A stretch of 64,000 bases of DNA from Hexactinellida sp. DTS-2022 (taxonomy: Eukaryota; Porifera; Hexactinellida): NCBI GenBank assembly GCA_028753945.1, contig JAPNXP010000002.1:6262001-6326000 (forward strand), in the 5' to 3' direction. Position numbers and translations under genes: made by a program. Below the pieces are notes generated by a model that was given only the letters and a program-made list of their open reading frames with translations, searched no databases and was not told where the DNA came from. The first letter of the stretch is position 1. Each line of letters starts with the position of its first letter. Of the stretch, positions 45,600 through 59,500 are shown one piece after another.

Positions 45600-46458
45600 G
45601 ATCTAAGTTAGAAATGTAAACAAATTCTGAATGAAATATATATACGTATATTGGGAAGATTAATGAATTCATATGATTGCGTATTATAATATTGATTACT
45701 GCATAACAACAATTTGTAGCGATCGCTAGGCAACGCATGCACCATATAGCAATTTACTAAAATTAATCACTAATTAATGTGCCAAATCATTGTATACACA
45801 TGTTTTATATTAGTAATGAATATCAACTGTATTTCTAAGCTTGATCCGTTAATAAAAAGTGACAACCAATAATGAGTGATAATATGGGGTTACGGGTACA
45901 CAACGAAAATCGGTGACACCCATAATGATATTTGAAAATAATACTTTAGTCATCTTTCGTCACTCTGAAATGGTATTATTTTCATATTAGGATATCCAAT
46001 GAATCATTTCATAATAAAAAGCTTTTGGTCCAGGATAGTCCAATATAACTTTCTGATATTTAGAATACGCAATCATCATATTTTATCTTCGGAGAATCCT
46101 TATGAATGAATACGTATAATTACAAAGCTAATTTTAACACACGAACCTGGAAAGAACTAGAAATGAAATTCAGAATTAGATGAGTCAATTCAAATGAAAT
46201 GGAGTTCATAAGATCCAGTTATAATTGAAATTCAGATGATTTTATCTTGACTCATTTTTTGAGAATTATTTTAGAAATCTTGTTATCATTTTACAGCCAC
46301 ACTCGAATTGCTAGTGTATTACAACCAATCATAATATTAACAATACAGTTCTGAATTATTGGGGTTTCAATATTGCTCTTCACGATTTTGGAATCAATTC
46401 ATAGATTTGAGAGGATCATAAAAATTCCTATTCAGCCATATATTCCCACTGTGCATTT

Positions 46459-47544
46459 TTCTATAAACCCAATTAAATCTATAATTTACATATTTTCAGA
46501 AATATAAAAGAAACTAGACTATCCCCAGGGCTATTTTTCTGGATACCTTTTTGGAGGTTGGCTGTACTCCACCGCAATTGGTCGTCGTATACATTTAAGT
46601 CTAGAGAAAGTGTACTCCTAATCGGTATAATAATTGATTTCAATGATATTTATTTAAAGTTAGATCTACATACTTTAAATGTATTGAATGCTAAAAGATT
46701 GACAGAATGGTAAATAGAAATCGATTAGAGGGTGGATACTGGAAAGAGGCTGAAAAGGATTTAATGGGGCGTCTGGGACGCTATAATAATTTGTCATTCC
46801 AGTATTACAAACTTAAGTGACTTGCTACAAGAGGAACAGAATTAAAATTACCTAACATTTCCCTGAATAAGAGTGAAGAAGAAATAAGAATGAAGAAGCG
46901 ATGGCATTGTATTTCATGAAATGGTCTTCAGTGCTGATTCACTGCTGAACAGCTTCAGAAGCGGATTGCTCACCTTGAGGGTCTACAAGGTTAGAGTATA
47001 TAACATTATTATGTTATAATCATATTCCTAACTGAGTAACAGTACAGTATATGTTGTATTTTTATTTATACATTAATTTTTGGTATAGTTTTGAAAAAAT
47101 ATATATGCTACATACATATTTTATGAACTCAAAGTCCTAATATACTAGTTTTACCCTTCCGAGTTGGGAGGGGGAGTCTGAAGGACAGTTAAGCAGTTCT
47201 GCTATTTAGTTACGGATAATACATGATAATACATTATACCCATTGATCAATACCGTTGGGAAGTACAACAATTCAAATTTTTAGACAGAGTTTATCATTA
47301 TTGTATACCAAGCGTAAGCGAATCGCAGATATATAAATTCACTAATATATACTTTCCCTCAATAGGTTACTTGAAATTTGAAAGTTGTATGTTGCAAACC
47401 GGCCAAAATGGCGAACTGTTTTAAGGTACCAGGGAGGTTATAAATAATACTCAACCTTTAAATAAGTACATATTGCATTATTGTATCATGGTTAATAACA
47501 AGTAACAAATTTACACCTGCAAAACTCGGTTGAAACTTTTTATT
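46459..47544. other. Spacer with a possible decayed coding fragment at 46690-47000
   Basis: Mostly featureless. At 46690-47000 on the plus strand, stretches read like charged, coiled-coil protein (KEAEKDLMGRLGRYNN, NKSEEEIRMKKRWH, TAEQLQKRIAHLEGLQG) broken by stops. This could be a pseudogene fragment or an isolated exon. I recognise no family and confidence is low. Confidence 0.3.
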
Positions 47545-50500
47545 TAATGTTCTGGAATAAATAGAACAACAATGACTACAAGTGATATAACAAGTCACAA
47601 ACAGAATTCAATTTATTGATGTATTAAAGAGTTCAAACATTTGACAAAGGAACAGATAACTTCAGGGAAAAGTGCAGAATATGTAACTTGTAGAGCAATC
47701 AGACAATTCAAAATAGACTTCCGGATAAATAGACAGCAATAACTACAAGTGTTACAACGAGTCACTAAACGAGTTTGAATTTATTGATGTATCAAAGAGT
47801 TCAAACATTTGACAAAGTAACAGATAACTTCAGAAAAAACTGCAGAATATGTAACTTGCAGAACAATCAGACAATTCACAACAGACTTGCGGATAAATAG
47901 ACAAAAATTACTACAAGTGTTATAACGAGTCACTGCCGGTATACAGTATATTGATGTATCAAAGAGTTCAAACATTTCACAAAGGAACTGATAACTTCAG
48001 GGAAAGTGCAGAATATGTAACTTGCAGAACAATCAGACAATTCACAACAGACTTCCGGATAAATAGACAAAAATTACTTCTAGTGTTATAACGAGTCACT
48101 GCCGGTATACAGTTTATTGTTGTATCAAAGAGTTCAAACATATGACAAAGGAATAGATAACTTCAGGGAAAAGTGCAGAATATATAACTTGTAGAACAAA
48201 CAGAGAATTCACAAAGACTTCCGGATAAATAGACAAAAATTACTACTAGTGTTATAACGAGTCACTGCCGGTATACAGTTTATTGATGTATCAAAGAGTT
48301 CAAACATATGACAAAGGAATAGATAACTTCAGGGAAAAGTGCAGAATATATAACTTGTAGAACAAACAGAGAATTCACAAAGACTTCCGGATAAATAGAC
48401 AACAATTACAACAAGTGTTACAACGAGTTACTGAACAGAATTCAATTTATTGATGTATCAAAGAGTTCAAACATTTGACAAAGCAACAGATAACTTCAGG
48501 GAAAAGTGCAGAATATGTAACTTGTAGAACAAACAGAGAATTCACAAAGACTTCCGGATAAATAGACAACAATTACAACAAGTGGTATAACGAGTTACTG
48601 AACAGAATTCAATTTATTGATGTATCAAAGAATTCAAAAATTTCATATAGGAACAGATAATTTCAGAAAAAACTGCAGAATATGTAACTTGCAGAACAAT
48701 CAGACAATTCACAACAGACTTCCGGATAAATAGACAAAAATTACTACTAGTGTTATAACGAGTCACTGCCGGTATACAGTTTATTGATGTATCAAAGAGT
48801 TCAAACATATGACAAAGGAATAGATAACTTCAGGGAAAAGTGCAGAATATATAACTTGTAGAACAAACAGAGAATTCACAAAACCTTCCGGATAAATAGA
48901 CAAAAATTACTACTAGTGTTATAACGAGTCACTGCCGGTATACAGTTTATTGATGTATCAAAGAGTTCAAACATATGACAAAGGAATAGATAACTTCAGG
49001 GAAAAGTGCAGAATATATAACTTGTAGAACAAACAGAGAATTCACAAAGACTTCCGGATAAATAGACAACAATTACTACTAGTGTTATAACGAGTCACTG
49101 CCGGTATACAGTTTATTGATGTATCAAAGAGTTCAAACATATGACAAAGGAATAGATAACTTCAGGGAAAAGTGCAGAATATATAACTTGTAGAACAAAC
49201 AGAGAATTCACAAAGACTTCCGGATAAATAGACAACAATTACAACAAGTGTTACAACGAGTTACTGAACAGAATTCAATTTATTGATGTATCAAAGAATT
49301 CAAACATTTCACAAAGGAACAGATAACTTCAGAAAAAACTGCAGAATATGTATCTTGCAGAACAATCAGACAATTCACAACAGACTTCCGGATAAATAGA
49401 CAACAATTACAACAAGTGGTATAACGAGTTACTGAACAGAATTCAATTTATTGATGTATCAAAGAATTCAAACATTTCACAAAGGAACAGATAACTTCAG
49501 AAAAAACTGCAGAATATGTAACTTGCAGAACAATCAGACAATTCACAACAGACTTCCGGATAAATAGACAAAAATTACTACTAGTGTTATAACGAGTCAC
49601 TGCCGGTATACAGTTTATTGATGTATCAAAGAGTTCAAACATATGACAAAGGAATAGATAACTTCAGAGAAAAGTGCAGAATATATAACTTGTAGAACAA
49701 ACAGAGAATTCACAAAGACTTCCGGATAAATAGACAAAAATTACTACTAGTGTTATAACGAGTCACTGCCGGTATACAGTTTATTGATGTATCAAAGAGT
49801 TCAAACATATGACAAAGGAATAGATAACTTCAGGGAAAAGTGCAGAATATATAACTTGTAGAACAAACAGAGAATTCACAAAGACTTCCGGATAAATAGA
49901 CAAAAATTACTACTAGTGTTATAACGAGTCACTGCCGGTATACAGTTTATTGATGTATCAAAGAGTTCAAACATATGACAAAGGAATAGATAACTTCAGG
50001 GAAAAGTGCAGAATATATAACTTGTAGAACAAACAGAGAATTCACAAAGACTTCCGGATAAATAGACAAAAATTACAACAAGTGTTACAACGAGTTACTG
50101 AACAGAATTCAATTTATTGATGTATCAAAGAATTCAAACATTTCACAAAGGAACAGATAACTTCAGAAAAAACTGCAGAATATGTATCTTGCAGAACAAT
50201 CAGACAATTCACAACAGACTTCCGGATAAATAGACAAAAATTACTACTAGTGTTATAACGAGTCACTGCCGGTATACAGTTTATTGATGTATCAAAGAGT
50301 TCAAACATATGACAAAGGAATAGATAACTTCAGGAAAAGTGCAGAATATGTAACTTGTAGACCAATCAGACAATTCACAAAGACTTCCGGATAAATAGAC
50401 AAAAATTACTACTAGTGTTATAACGAGTCACTGCCGGTATACAGTTTATTGATGTATCAAAGAGTTCAAACATATGACAAAGGAATAGATAACTTCAGGG

Positions 50501-53500
50501 AAAAGTGCAGAATATATAACTTGTAGAACAAACAGAGAATTCACAAAGACTTCCGGATAAATAGACAACAATTACAACAAGTGGTATAACGAGTTTCTGA
50601 ACAGAATTCAATTTATTGATGTATCAAAGAATTCAAACATTTCACAAAGGAACAGATAACTTCAGAAAAAACTGCAGAATATGTATCTTGCAGAAGAATC
50701 AGACAATTCACAACAGACTTCCGGATAAATAGACAAAAATTACTTCTAGTGTTATAACGAGTCACTGCCGGTATACAGTTTATTGATGTATCAAGGAGTT
50801 CAAACATATGACAAAGAAATAGATAACTTCAGGAAAAGTGCAGAATATGTAACTTGTAGACCAATCAGACAATTCACAATTGACTTCAGGATAAATAGAC
50901 AACAATTACTACAAGTGTTATAACGAGTCACTAAACGGAATTCAGTTTATTGATGTATCAAAGAGTTCAAACATTTTACAAAGGAACAGATACCTTCAGG
51001 GAAAAGTGCATAATATGAAATTTGCAGAACAATCAGACAATTCACAATAGACTTCCGAAATAAATAGACAACAATTACTACAAGTGTTACAACGAGTCAC
51101 TAAACGGGTTTGAATTTATTGATGTATCAAAGAGTTCAAACATTTGACAAAGCAACAGATAACTTCAGGGAAAAGTGCAGAATATGTAACTTGTAGAACA
51201 AACAGAGAATTCACAAAGACTTCCGGATAAATAGACAACAATTACAACAAGTGGTATAACGAGTTACTGAACAGAATTCAATTTATTGATGTATTAAAGA
51301 ATTCAAACATTTCACAAAGGAACAGATAACTTCAGAAAAAACTGCAGAATATGTAACTTGCAGAACAATCAGACAATTCACAACAGACTTCCGGATAAAT
51401 AGACAAAAATTACTACTAGTGTTATAACGAGTCACTGCCGGTATACAGTTTATTGATGTATCAAAGAGTTCAAACATATGACAAAGGAATAGATAACTTC
51501 AGGGAAAAGTGCAGAATATGTATCTTGCAGAACAAACAGAGAATTCACAAAGACTTCCGGATAAATAGACAACAATTACAACAAGTGTTACAACGAGTTA
51601 CTGAACAGAATTCAATTTATTGATGTATCAAAGAATTCAAACATTTCGCAAAGGAACAGATAACTTCAGAAAAAACTGCAGAATATGTATCTTGCCGAAC
51701 AATCAGACAATTCACAACAGACTTCCGGATAAATAGACAAAAATTACTACTAGTGTTATAACGAGTCACTGCCGGTATAAAGTTTATTGATGTATCAAAG
51801 ATTTCAAACATATGACAAAGGAATAGATAACTTCAGGAAAAGTGCAGAATATGTAACTTGTAGACCAATCAGACAATTCACAATTGACTTCAGGATAAAT
51901 AGACAACAATTACTACAAGTGTTATAACGAGTCACTAAACGGAATTCAGTTTATTGATGTATCAAAGAGTTCAAACATTTTACAAAGGAACAGATACCTT
52001 CAGGGAAAAGTGCAGAATATGTAACTTGTAGAACAAACAGAGAATTCACAAAGACTTCCGGATAAATAAACAACAATTACAACAAGTGTTACACAGTGTT
52101 TGCCAGAAAAGACCACCCCGGAAAAAACCCCCTGGAAAAAACCGGAAAAAACCGGTTTTTTCCACCCCGGAAAAGGGCAGTAAATTTGGAAAAAACCACT
52201 TATGACCATATATGGCCACACTGCATGCCAATTCATGGTCAGCTTCTATATGCAAGAGACAGATTTTCTAAAGATACCAAATAATCATTTAAAAGTAATC
52301 TAACCGTGTGAAAAATATCAAATTGTGGAATAAACATTTATTTACTATAGACAGTAAAATAGTATCCGCACTGTCACCGAAATATAATAATAATGCGAGG
52401 CCAGTAAATAGAAAAAGGCAGAAAAGTCCAGAAAAGGGCGGTTTTTTCTGGAAAAAACCGGTTTTTTCCACCTGCCCCGGGCTTTTCTAGAAAAGGGCGG
52501 TTTTTTCCGAACACTGGTGTTAGAACGAGTTACTGAACGGAATTCAATTTATTGATGTATCAAAGAATTCAAACATTTCACAAAGGAACAGATAACTTCA
52601 GAAAAAACTGCAGAATATGTATCTTGCAGAACAATCAGACAATTCACAATAGACTTCCGAAATAAATAGACAACAATTACTACAAGTGTTACAACGAGTC
52701 AGTAAACGGGTTTGAATTTATTGATGTATCAAAGAGTTCAAACATTTGACAAAGTAACAGATAACTTCAGGGAAAAGTGCAGAATATGTAACTTGTAGAA
52801 CAAACAGAGAATTCACAAAGACTTCCGGATAAATAGACAACAATTACAACAAGTGGTATAACGAGTTACTGAACAGAATTCAATTTATTGATGTATCAAA
52901 GAATTCAAACATTTCACAAAGGAACAGATAACTTCAGAAAAAACTGCAGAATATGTAACTTGCAGAACAATCAGACAATTCACAACAGACTTCCGGATAA
53001 ATAGACAAAAATTACTACTAGTGTTATAACGAGTCACTGCCGGTATACAGTTTATTGATGTATCAAAGAGTTCAAACATATGACAAAGGAATAGATAACT
53101 TCAGGGAAAAGTGCAGAATATATAACTTGTAGAACAAACAGAGAATTCACAAAGATTTCCGGATAAATAGACAAAAATTACTACTAGTGTTATAACGAGT
53201 CACTGCCGGTATACAGTTTATTGATGTATCAAAGAGTTCAAACATATGACAAAGGAATAGATAACTTCAGGGAAAAGTGCAGAATATATAACTTGTAGAA
53301 CAAACAGAGAATTCACAAAGACTTCCGGATAAATAGACAACAATTACAACAAGTGGTATAACGAGTTTCTGAACAGAATTCAATTTATTGATGTATCAAA
53401 GAATTCAAACATTTCACAAAGGAACAGATAACTTCAGAAAAAACTGCAGAATATGTATCTTGCAGAACAATCAGACAATTCACAACAGACTTCCGGATAA

Positions 53501-56500
53501 ATAGACAAAAATTACTTCTAGTGTTATAACGAGTCACTGCCGGTATACAGTTTATTGATGTATCAAGGAGTTCAAACATATGACAAAGAAATAGATAACT
53601 TCAGGAAAAGTGCAGAATATGTAACTTGTAGACCAATCAGACAATTCACAATTGACTTCAGGATAAATAGACAACAATTACTACAAGTGTTATAACGAGT
53701 CACTAAACGGAATTCAGTTTATTGATGTATCAAAGAGTTCAAACATTTTACAAAGGAACAGATACCTTCATGGAAAAGTGCATAATATGAAATTTGCAGA
53801 ACAATCAGACAATTCACAATAGACTTCCGAAATAAATAGACAACAATTACTACAAGTGTTACAACGAGTCACTAAACGGGTTTGAATTTATTGATGTATC
53901 AAAGAGTTCAAACATTTGACAAAGTAACAGATAACTTCAGAAAAAACTGCAGAATATGTATCTTGCAGAACAATCAGACAATTCACAATAGACTTCCGAA
54001 ATAAATAGACAACAATTACTACAAGTGTTACAACGAGTCACTAAACGGGTTTGAATTTATTAATGTATCAAAGAGTTCAAACATTTGACAAAGCAACAGA
54101 TAACTTCAGGGAAAAGTGCAGAATATGTAACTTGTAGAACAAACGGAGAATTCACAAAGACTTCCGGATAAATAGACAACAATTACAACAAGTGGTATAA
54201 CGAGTTACTGAACAGAATTCAATTTATTGATGTATCAAAGAATTCAAACATTTCACAAAGGAACAGATAACTTCAGAAAAAACTGCAGAATATGTAACTT
54301 GCAGAACAATCAGACAATTCACAACAGACTTCCTGGTTAAATAGACAAAAATTACTACTAGTGTTATAACGAGTCACTGCCGGTATACACTTTATTGATG
54401 TATCAAAGAGTTCAAACATTTGACAAAGCAACAGATAACTTCAGGGAAAAGTGCAGAATATGTAACTTGTAGAACAAACAGACAATTCACAATTGACTTC
54501 AGGATAAATAGACAACAATTAAAACAAGTGTTACAACGAGTCACTACCGGAATTCAGTTTATTGATGTATCAAAGAGTTCAAACATTTGACAAAGGAACA
54601 AATAACTTCAGTAAAACTGCAGAATATGTAACTTGTAGAACAATAGACAATTCACTATAGACTTCAGGATAAATAGACAACAATTAATACAAGTGGTACA
54701 ACGAGTTAGTAAACGGAAATCAATTTATTGATGTATCAACGAGTTCAAACATTTCACAAAGGAACAGATAACTTCAGGGAAAAGTGCAGAATATGAAACT
54801 TGCAGAACAATCAGGCAATTCACAAAGACTTCCGGATAAATAGACAAAAATTACTACTAGTGTTATAACGAGTCACTGCCGGTATACAGTTTATTGATGT
54901 ATCAAAGAGTTCAAACATATGACAAAGGAATAGATAACTTCAGGGAAAAGTGCAGAATATATAACTTGTAGAACAAACAGAGAATTCACAAAGACTTCCG
55001 GATAAATAGACAACAATTACAACAAGTGGTATAACGAGTTTCTGAACAGAATTCAATTTATTGATGTATCAAAGAATTCAAACATTTCACAAAGGAACAG
55101 ATAACTTCAGAAAAAACTGCAGAATATGTATCTTGCAGAACAATCAGACAATTCACAACAGACTTCCGGATAAATAGACAAAAATTACTACTAGTGTTAT
55201 AACGAGTCACTGCCGGTATACAGTTTATTGATGTATCAAGGAGTTCAAACATATGACAAAGAAATAGATAACTTCAGGAAAAGTGCAGAATATGTAACTT
55301 GTAGACCAATCAGACAATTCACAATTGACTTCAGGATAAATAGACAACAATTACTACAAGTGTTATAACGAGTCACTAAACGGAATTCAGTTTATTGATG
55401 TATCAAAGAGTTCAAACATTTTACAAAGCAACAGATAACTTCAGGGAAAAGTGCATAATATGAAATTTGCAGAACAATCAGACAATTCACAATAGACTTC
55501 CGAAATAAATAGACAACAATTACTACAAGTGTTACAACGAGTCACTAAACGGGTTTGAATTTATTGATGTATCAAAGAGTTCAAACATTTGACAAAGTAA
55601 CAGATAACTTCAGAAAAAACTGCAGAATATGTATCTTGCAGAACAATCAGACAATTCACAATAGACTTCCGAAATAAATAGACAACAATTACTACAAGTG
55701 TTACAACGAGTCACTAAACGGGTTTGAATTTATTAATGTATCAAAGAGTTCAAACATTTGACAAAGCAACAGATAACTTCAGGGAAAAGTGCAGAATATG
55801 TAACTTGTAGAACAAACGGAGAATTCACAAAGACTTCCGGATAAATAGACAACAATTACAACAAGTGGTATAACGAGTTACTGAACAGAATTCAATTTAT
55901 TGATGTATCAAAGAATTCAAACATTTCACAAAGGAACAGATAACTTCAGAAAAAACTGCAGAATATGTAACTTGCAGAACAATCAGACAATTCACAACAG
56001 ACTTCCGGATAAATAGACAACAATTACTACTAGTGTTATAACGAGTCACTGCCGGTATACACTTTATTGATGTATCAAAGAGTTCAAACATTTGACAAAG
56101 CAACAGATAACTTCAGGGAAAAGTGCAGAATATGTAACTTGTAGAACAAACAGACAATTCACAATTGACTTCAGGATAAATAGACAACAATTAAAACAAG
56201 TGTTACAACGAGGCACTACCGGAATTCAGTTTATTGATGTATCAAAGAGTTCAAACATTTGACAAAGGAACAGATAACTTCAGTAAACTGCAGAATATGT
56301 AACTTGTAGAACAATAGACAATTCACTATAGACTTCAGGATAAATAGACAACAATTAATACAAGTGGTACAACGAGTTAGTAAACGGAAATCAATTTATT
56401 GATGTATCAACGAGTTCAAACATTTCACAAAGGAACAGAGAACTTCAGGGAAAAGTGCAGAATATGTAACTTGTAGAGCAATCAGACAATTCAAAATAGA

Positions 56501-59500
56501 CTTCCGGATAAATAGACAAAAATTACTACAAGTGGTACAACGAGTTAGTAAACGGAAATCAATTTATTGATGTATCAACGAGTTCAAACATTTCACAAAG
56601 GAACAGATAACTTCAGGGAAAAGTGCAGAATATGAAACTTGCAGAACAATCAGGCAATTCACAAAGACTTCCGGATAAATAGACAAAAATTACTACTAGT
56701 GTTATAACGAGTCACTGCCGGTATACAGTTTATTGATGTATCAAAGAGTTCAAACATATGACAAAGAAATAGATAACTTCAGGAAAAGTGCAGAATATGT
56801 AACTTGTAGAACAAACAGAGAATTCACAAAGACTTCCGGATAAATAGACAACAATTACAACAAGTGGTATAACGAGTTTCTGAACAGAATTCAATTTATT
56901 GATGTATCAAAGAATTCAAACATTTCACAAAGGAACAGATAACTTCAGAAAAAACTGCAGAATATGTATCTTGCAGAACAATCAGACAATTCACAACAGA
57001 CTTCCGGATAAATAGACAAAAATTACTACTAGTGTTATAACGAGTCACTGCCGGTATACAGTTTATTGATGTATCAAGGAGTTCAAACATATGACAAAGA
57101 AATAGATAACTTCAGGAAAAGTGCAGAATATATAACTTGTAGAACAAACAGAGAATTCACAAAGACTTCCGGATAAATAGACAACAATTACAACAAGTGG
57201 TATAACGAGTTTCTGAACAGAATTCAATTTATTGATGTATCAAAGAATTCAAACATTTCACAAAGGAACAGATAACTTCAGAAAAAACTGCAGAATATGT
57301 ATCTTGCAGAACAATCAGACAATTCACAACAGACTTCCGGATAAATAGACAAAAATTACTACTAGTGTTATAACGAGTCACTGCCGGTATACAGTTTATT
57401 AATGTATCAAAGAGTTCAAACATATGACAAAGGAATAGATAACTTCAGGGAAAAGTGCAGAATATATAACTTGTAGAACAAACAGAGAATTCACAAAGAC
57501 TTCCGGATAAATAGACAACAATTACAACAAGTGGTATAACGAGTTTCTGAACAGAATTCAATTTATTGATGTATCAAAGAATTCAAACATTTCACAAAGG
57601 AACAGATAACTTCAGAAAAAACTGCAGAATATGTATCTTGCAGAACAATCAGACAATTCACAACAGACTTCCGGATAAATAGACAAAAATTACTACTAGT
57701 GTTATAACGAGTCACTGCCGGTATACAGTTTATTGATGTATCAAGGAGTTCAAACATATGACAAAGAAATAGATAACTTCAGGAAAAGTGCAGAATATGT
57801 AACTTGTAGACCAATCAGACAATTCACAATTGACTTCAGGATAAATAGACAACAATTACTACAAGTGTTATAACGAGTCACTAAACGGAATTCAGTTTAT
57901 TGATGTATCAAAGAGTTCAAACATTTTACAAAGCAACAGATAACTTCAGGGAAAAGTGCATAATATGAAATTTGCAGAACAATCAGACAATTCACAATAG
58001 ACTTCCGAAATAAATAGACAACAATTACTACAAGTGTTACAACGAGTCACTAAACGGGTTTGAATTTATTGATGTATCAAAGAGTTCAAACATTTGACAA
58101 AGTAACAGATAACTTCAGAAAAAACTGCAGAATATGTATCTTGCAGAACAATCAGACAATTCACAACAGACTTCCGGATAAATAGACAAAAATTACTACT
58201 AGTGTTATAACGAGTCACTGCCGGTATACAGTTTATTGATGTATCAAAGAGTTCAAACATATGACAAAGGAATAGATAACTTCAGGGAAAAGTGCAGAAT
58301 ATATAACTTGTAGAACAAACAGAGAATTCACAAAGACTTCCGGATAAATAGACAAAAATTACTACTAGTGTTATAACGAGTCACTGCCGGTATACAGTTT
58401 ATTGATGTATCAAAGAGTTCAAACATATGACAAAGGAATAGATAACTTCAGGGAAAAGTGCAGAATATATAACTTGTAGAACAAACAGAGAATTCACAAA
58501 GACTTCCGGATAAATAGACAACAATTACAACAAGTGGTATAACGAGTTTCTGAACAGAATTCAATTTATTGATGTATCAAAGAATTCAAACATTTCACAA
58601 AGGAACAGATAACTTCAGAAAAAACTGCAGAATATGTATCTTGCAGAACAATCAGACAATTCACAACAGACTTCCGGATAAATAGACAAAAATTACTTCT
58701 AGTGTTTTAACGAGTCACTGCCGGTATACAGTTTATTGATGTATCAAGGAGTTCAAACATATGACAAAGAAATAGATAACTTCAGGAAAGTGCAGAATAT
58801 GTAACTTGTAGACCAATCAGACAATTCACAATTGACTTCAGGATAAATAGACAACAATTACTACAAGTGTTATAACGAGTCACTAAACGGAATTCAGTTT
58901 ATTGATGTATCAAAGAGTTCAAACATTTTACAAAGGAACAGATACCTTCAGGGAAAAGTGCATAATATGAAATTTGCAGAACAATCAGACAATTCACAAT
59001 AGACTTCCGAAATAAATAGACAACAATTACTACAAGTGTTACAACGAGTCACTAAACGGGTTTGAATTTATTGATGTATCAAAGAGTTCAAACATTTGAC
59101 AAAGTAACAGATAACTTCAGAAAAAACTGCAGAATATGTATCTTGCAGAACAATCAGACAATTCACAATAGACTTCCGAAATAAATAGACAACAATTACT
59201 ACAAGTGTTACAACGAGTCACTAAACGGGTTTGAATTTATTAATGTATCAAAGAGTTCAAACATTTGACAAAGCAACAGATAACTTCAGGGAAAAGTGCA
59301 GAATATGTAACTTGTAGAACAAACGGAGAATTCACAAAGACTTCCGGATAAATAGACAACAATTACAACAAGTGGTATAACGAGTTACTGAACAGAATTC
59401 AATTTATTGATGTATCAAAGAATTCAAACATTTGACAAAGCAACAGATAACTTCAGGGAAAAGTGCAGAATATGTAACTTGTAGAACAAACAGACAATTC

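Larger units (their letters stand above)
43033..46453 (-). mobile_element. RAG1-like/Transib transposon, complete end to end
   Basis: Both ends carry the heptamer CACAGTG facing inward (43033-43039 and, on the other strand, 46453-46447), and a perfect 5-bp direct duplication CATTT lies outside (43028-43032, 46454-46458). CACAGTG ends and a 5-bp target duplication are the known signature of Transib and RAG-type transposons. A second shared block, ATGGC(G/T)GAATAGG(T/A)ATTTT, follows each heptamer. The 3421-bp element holds one decayed transposase on the minus strand and about 850 bp of non-coding DNA before it. No Kelch-like RAG2 frame is visible. Length fits known Transib elements. Confidence 0.9.

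Noticed and set aside
45600-46440. RAG2-like gene beside the RAG1-like remnant
   Set aside because: No frame of useful length and no Kelch-type glycine repeats were seen on either strand within the element.
52000-52490. Several 60-78 residue frames rich in Phe and Gly or Lys and Pro
   Set aside because: They are read through the GGAAAAAACC palindromes of the MITE. Repetitive low-complexity translation, no family.
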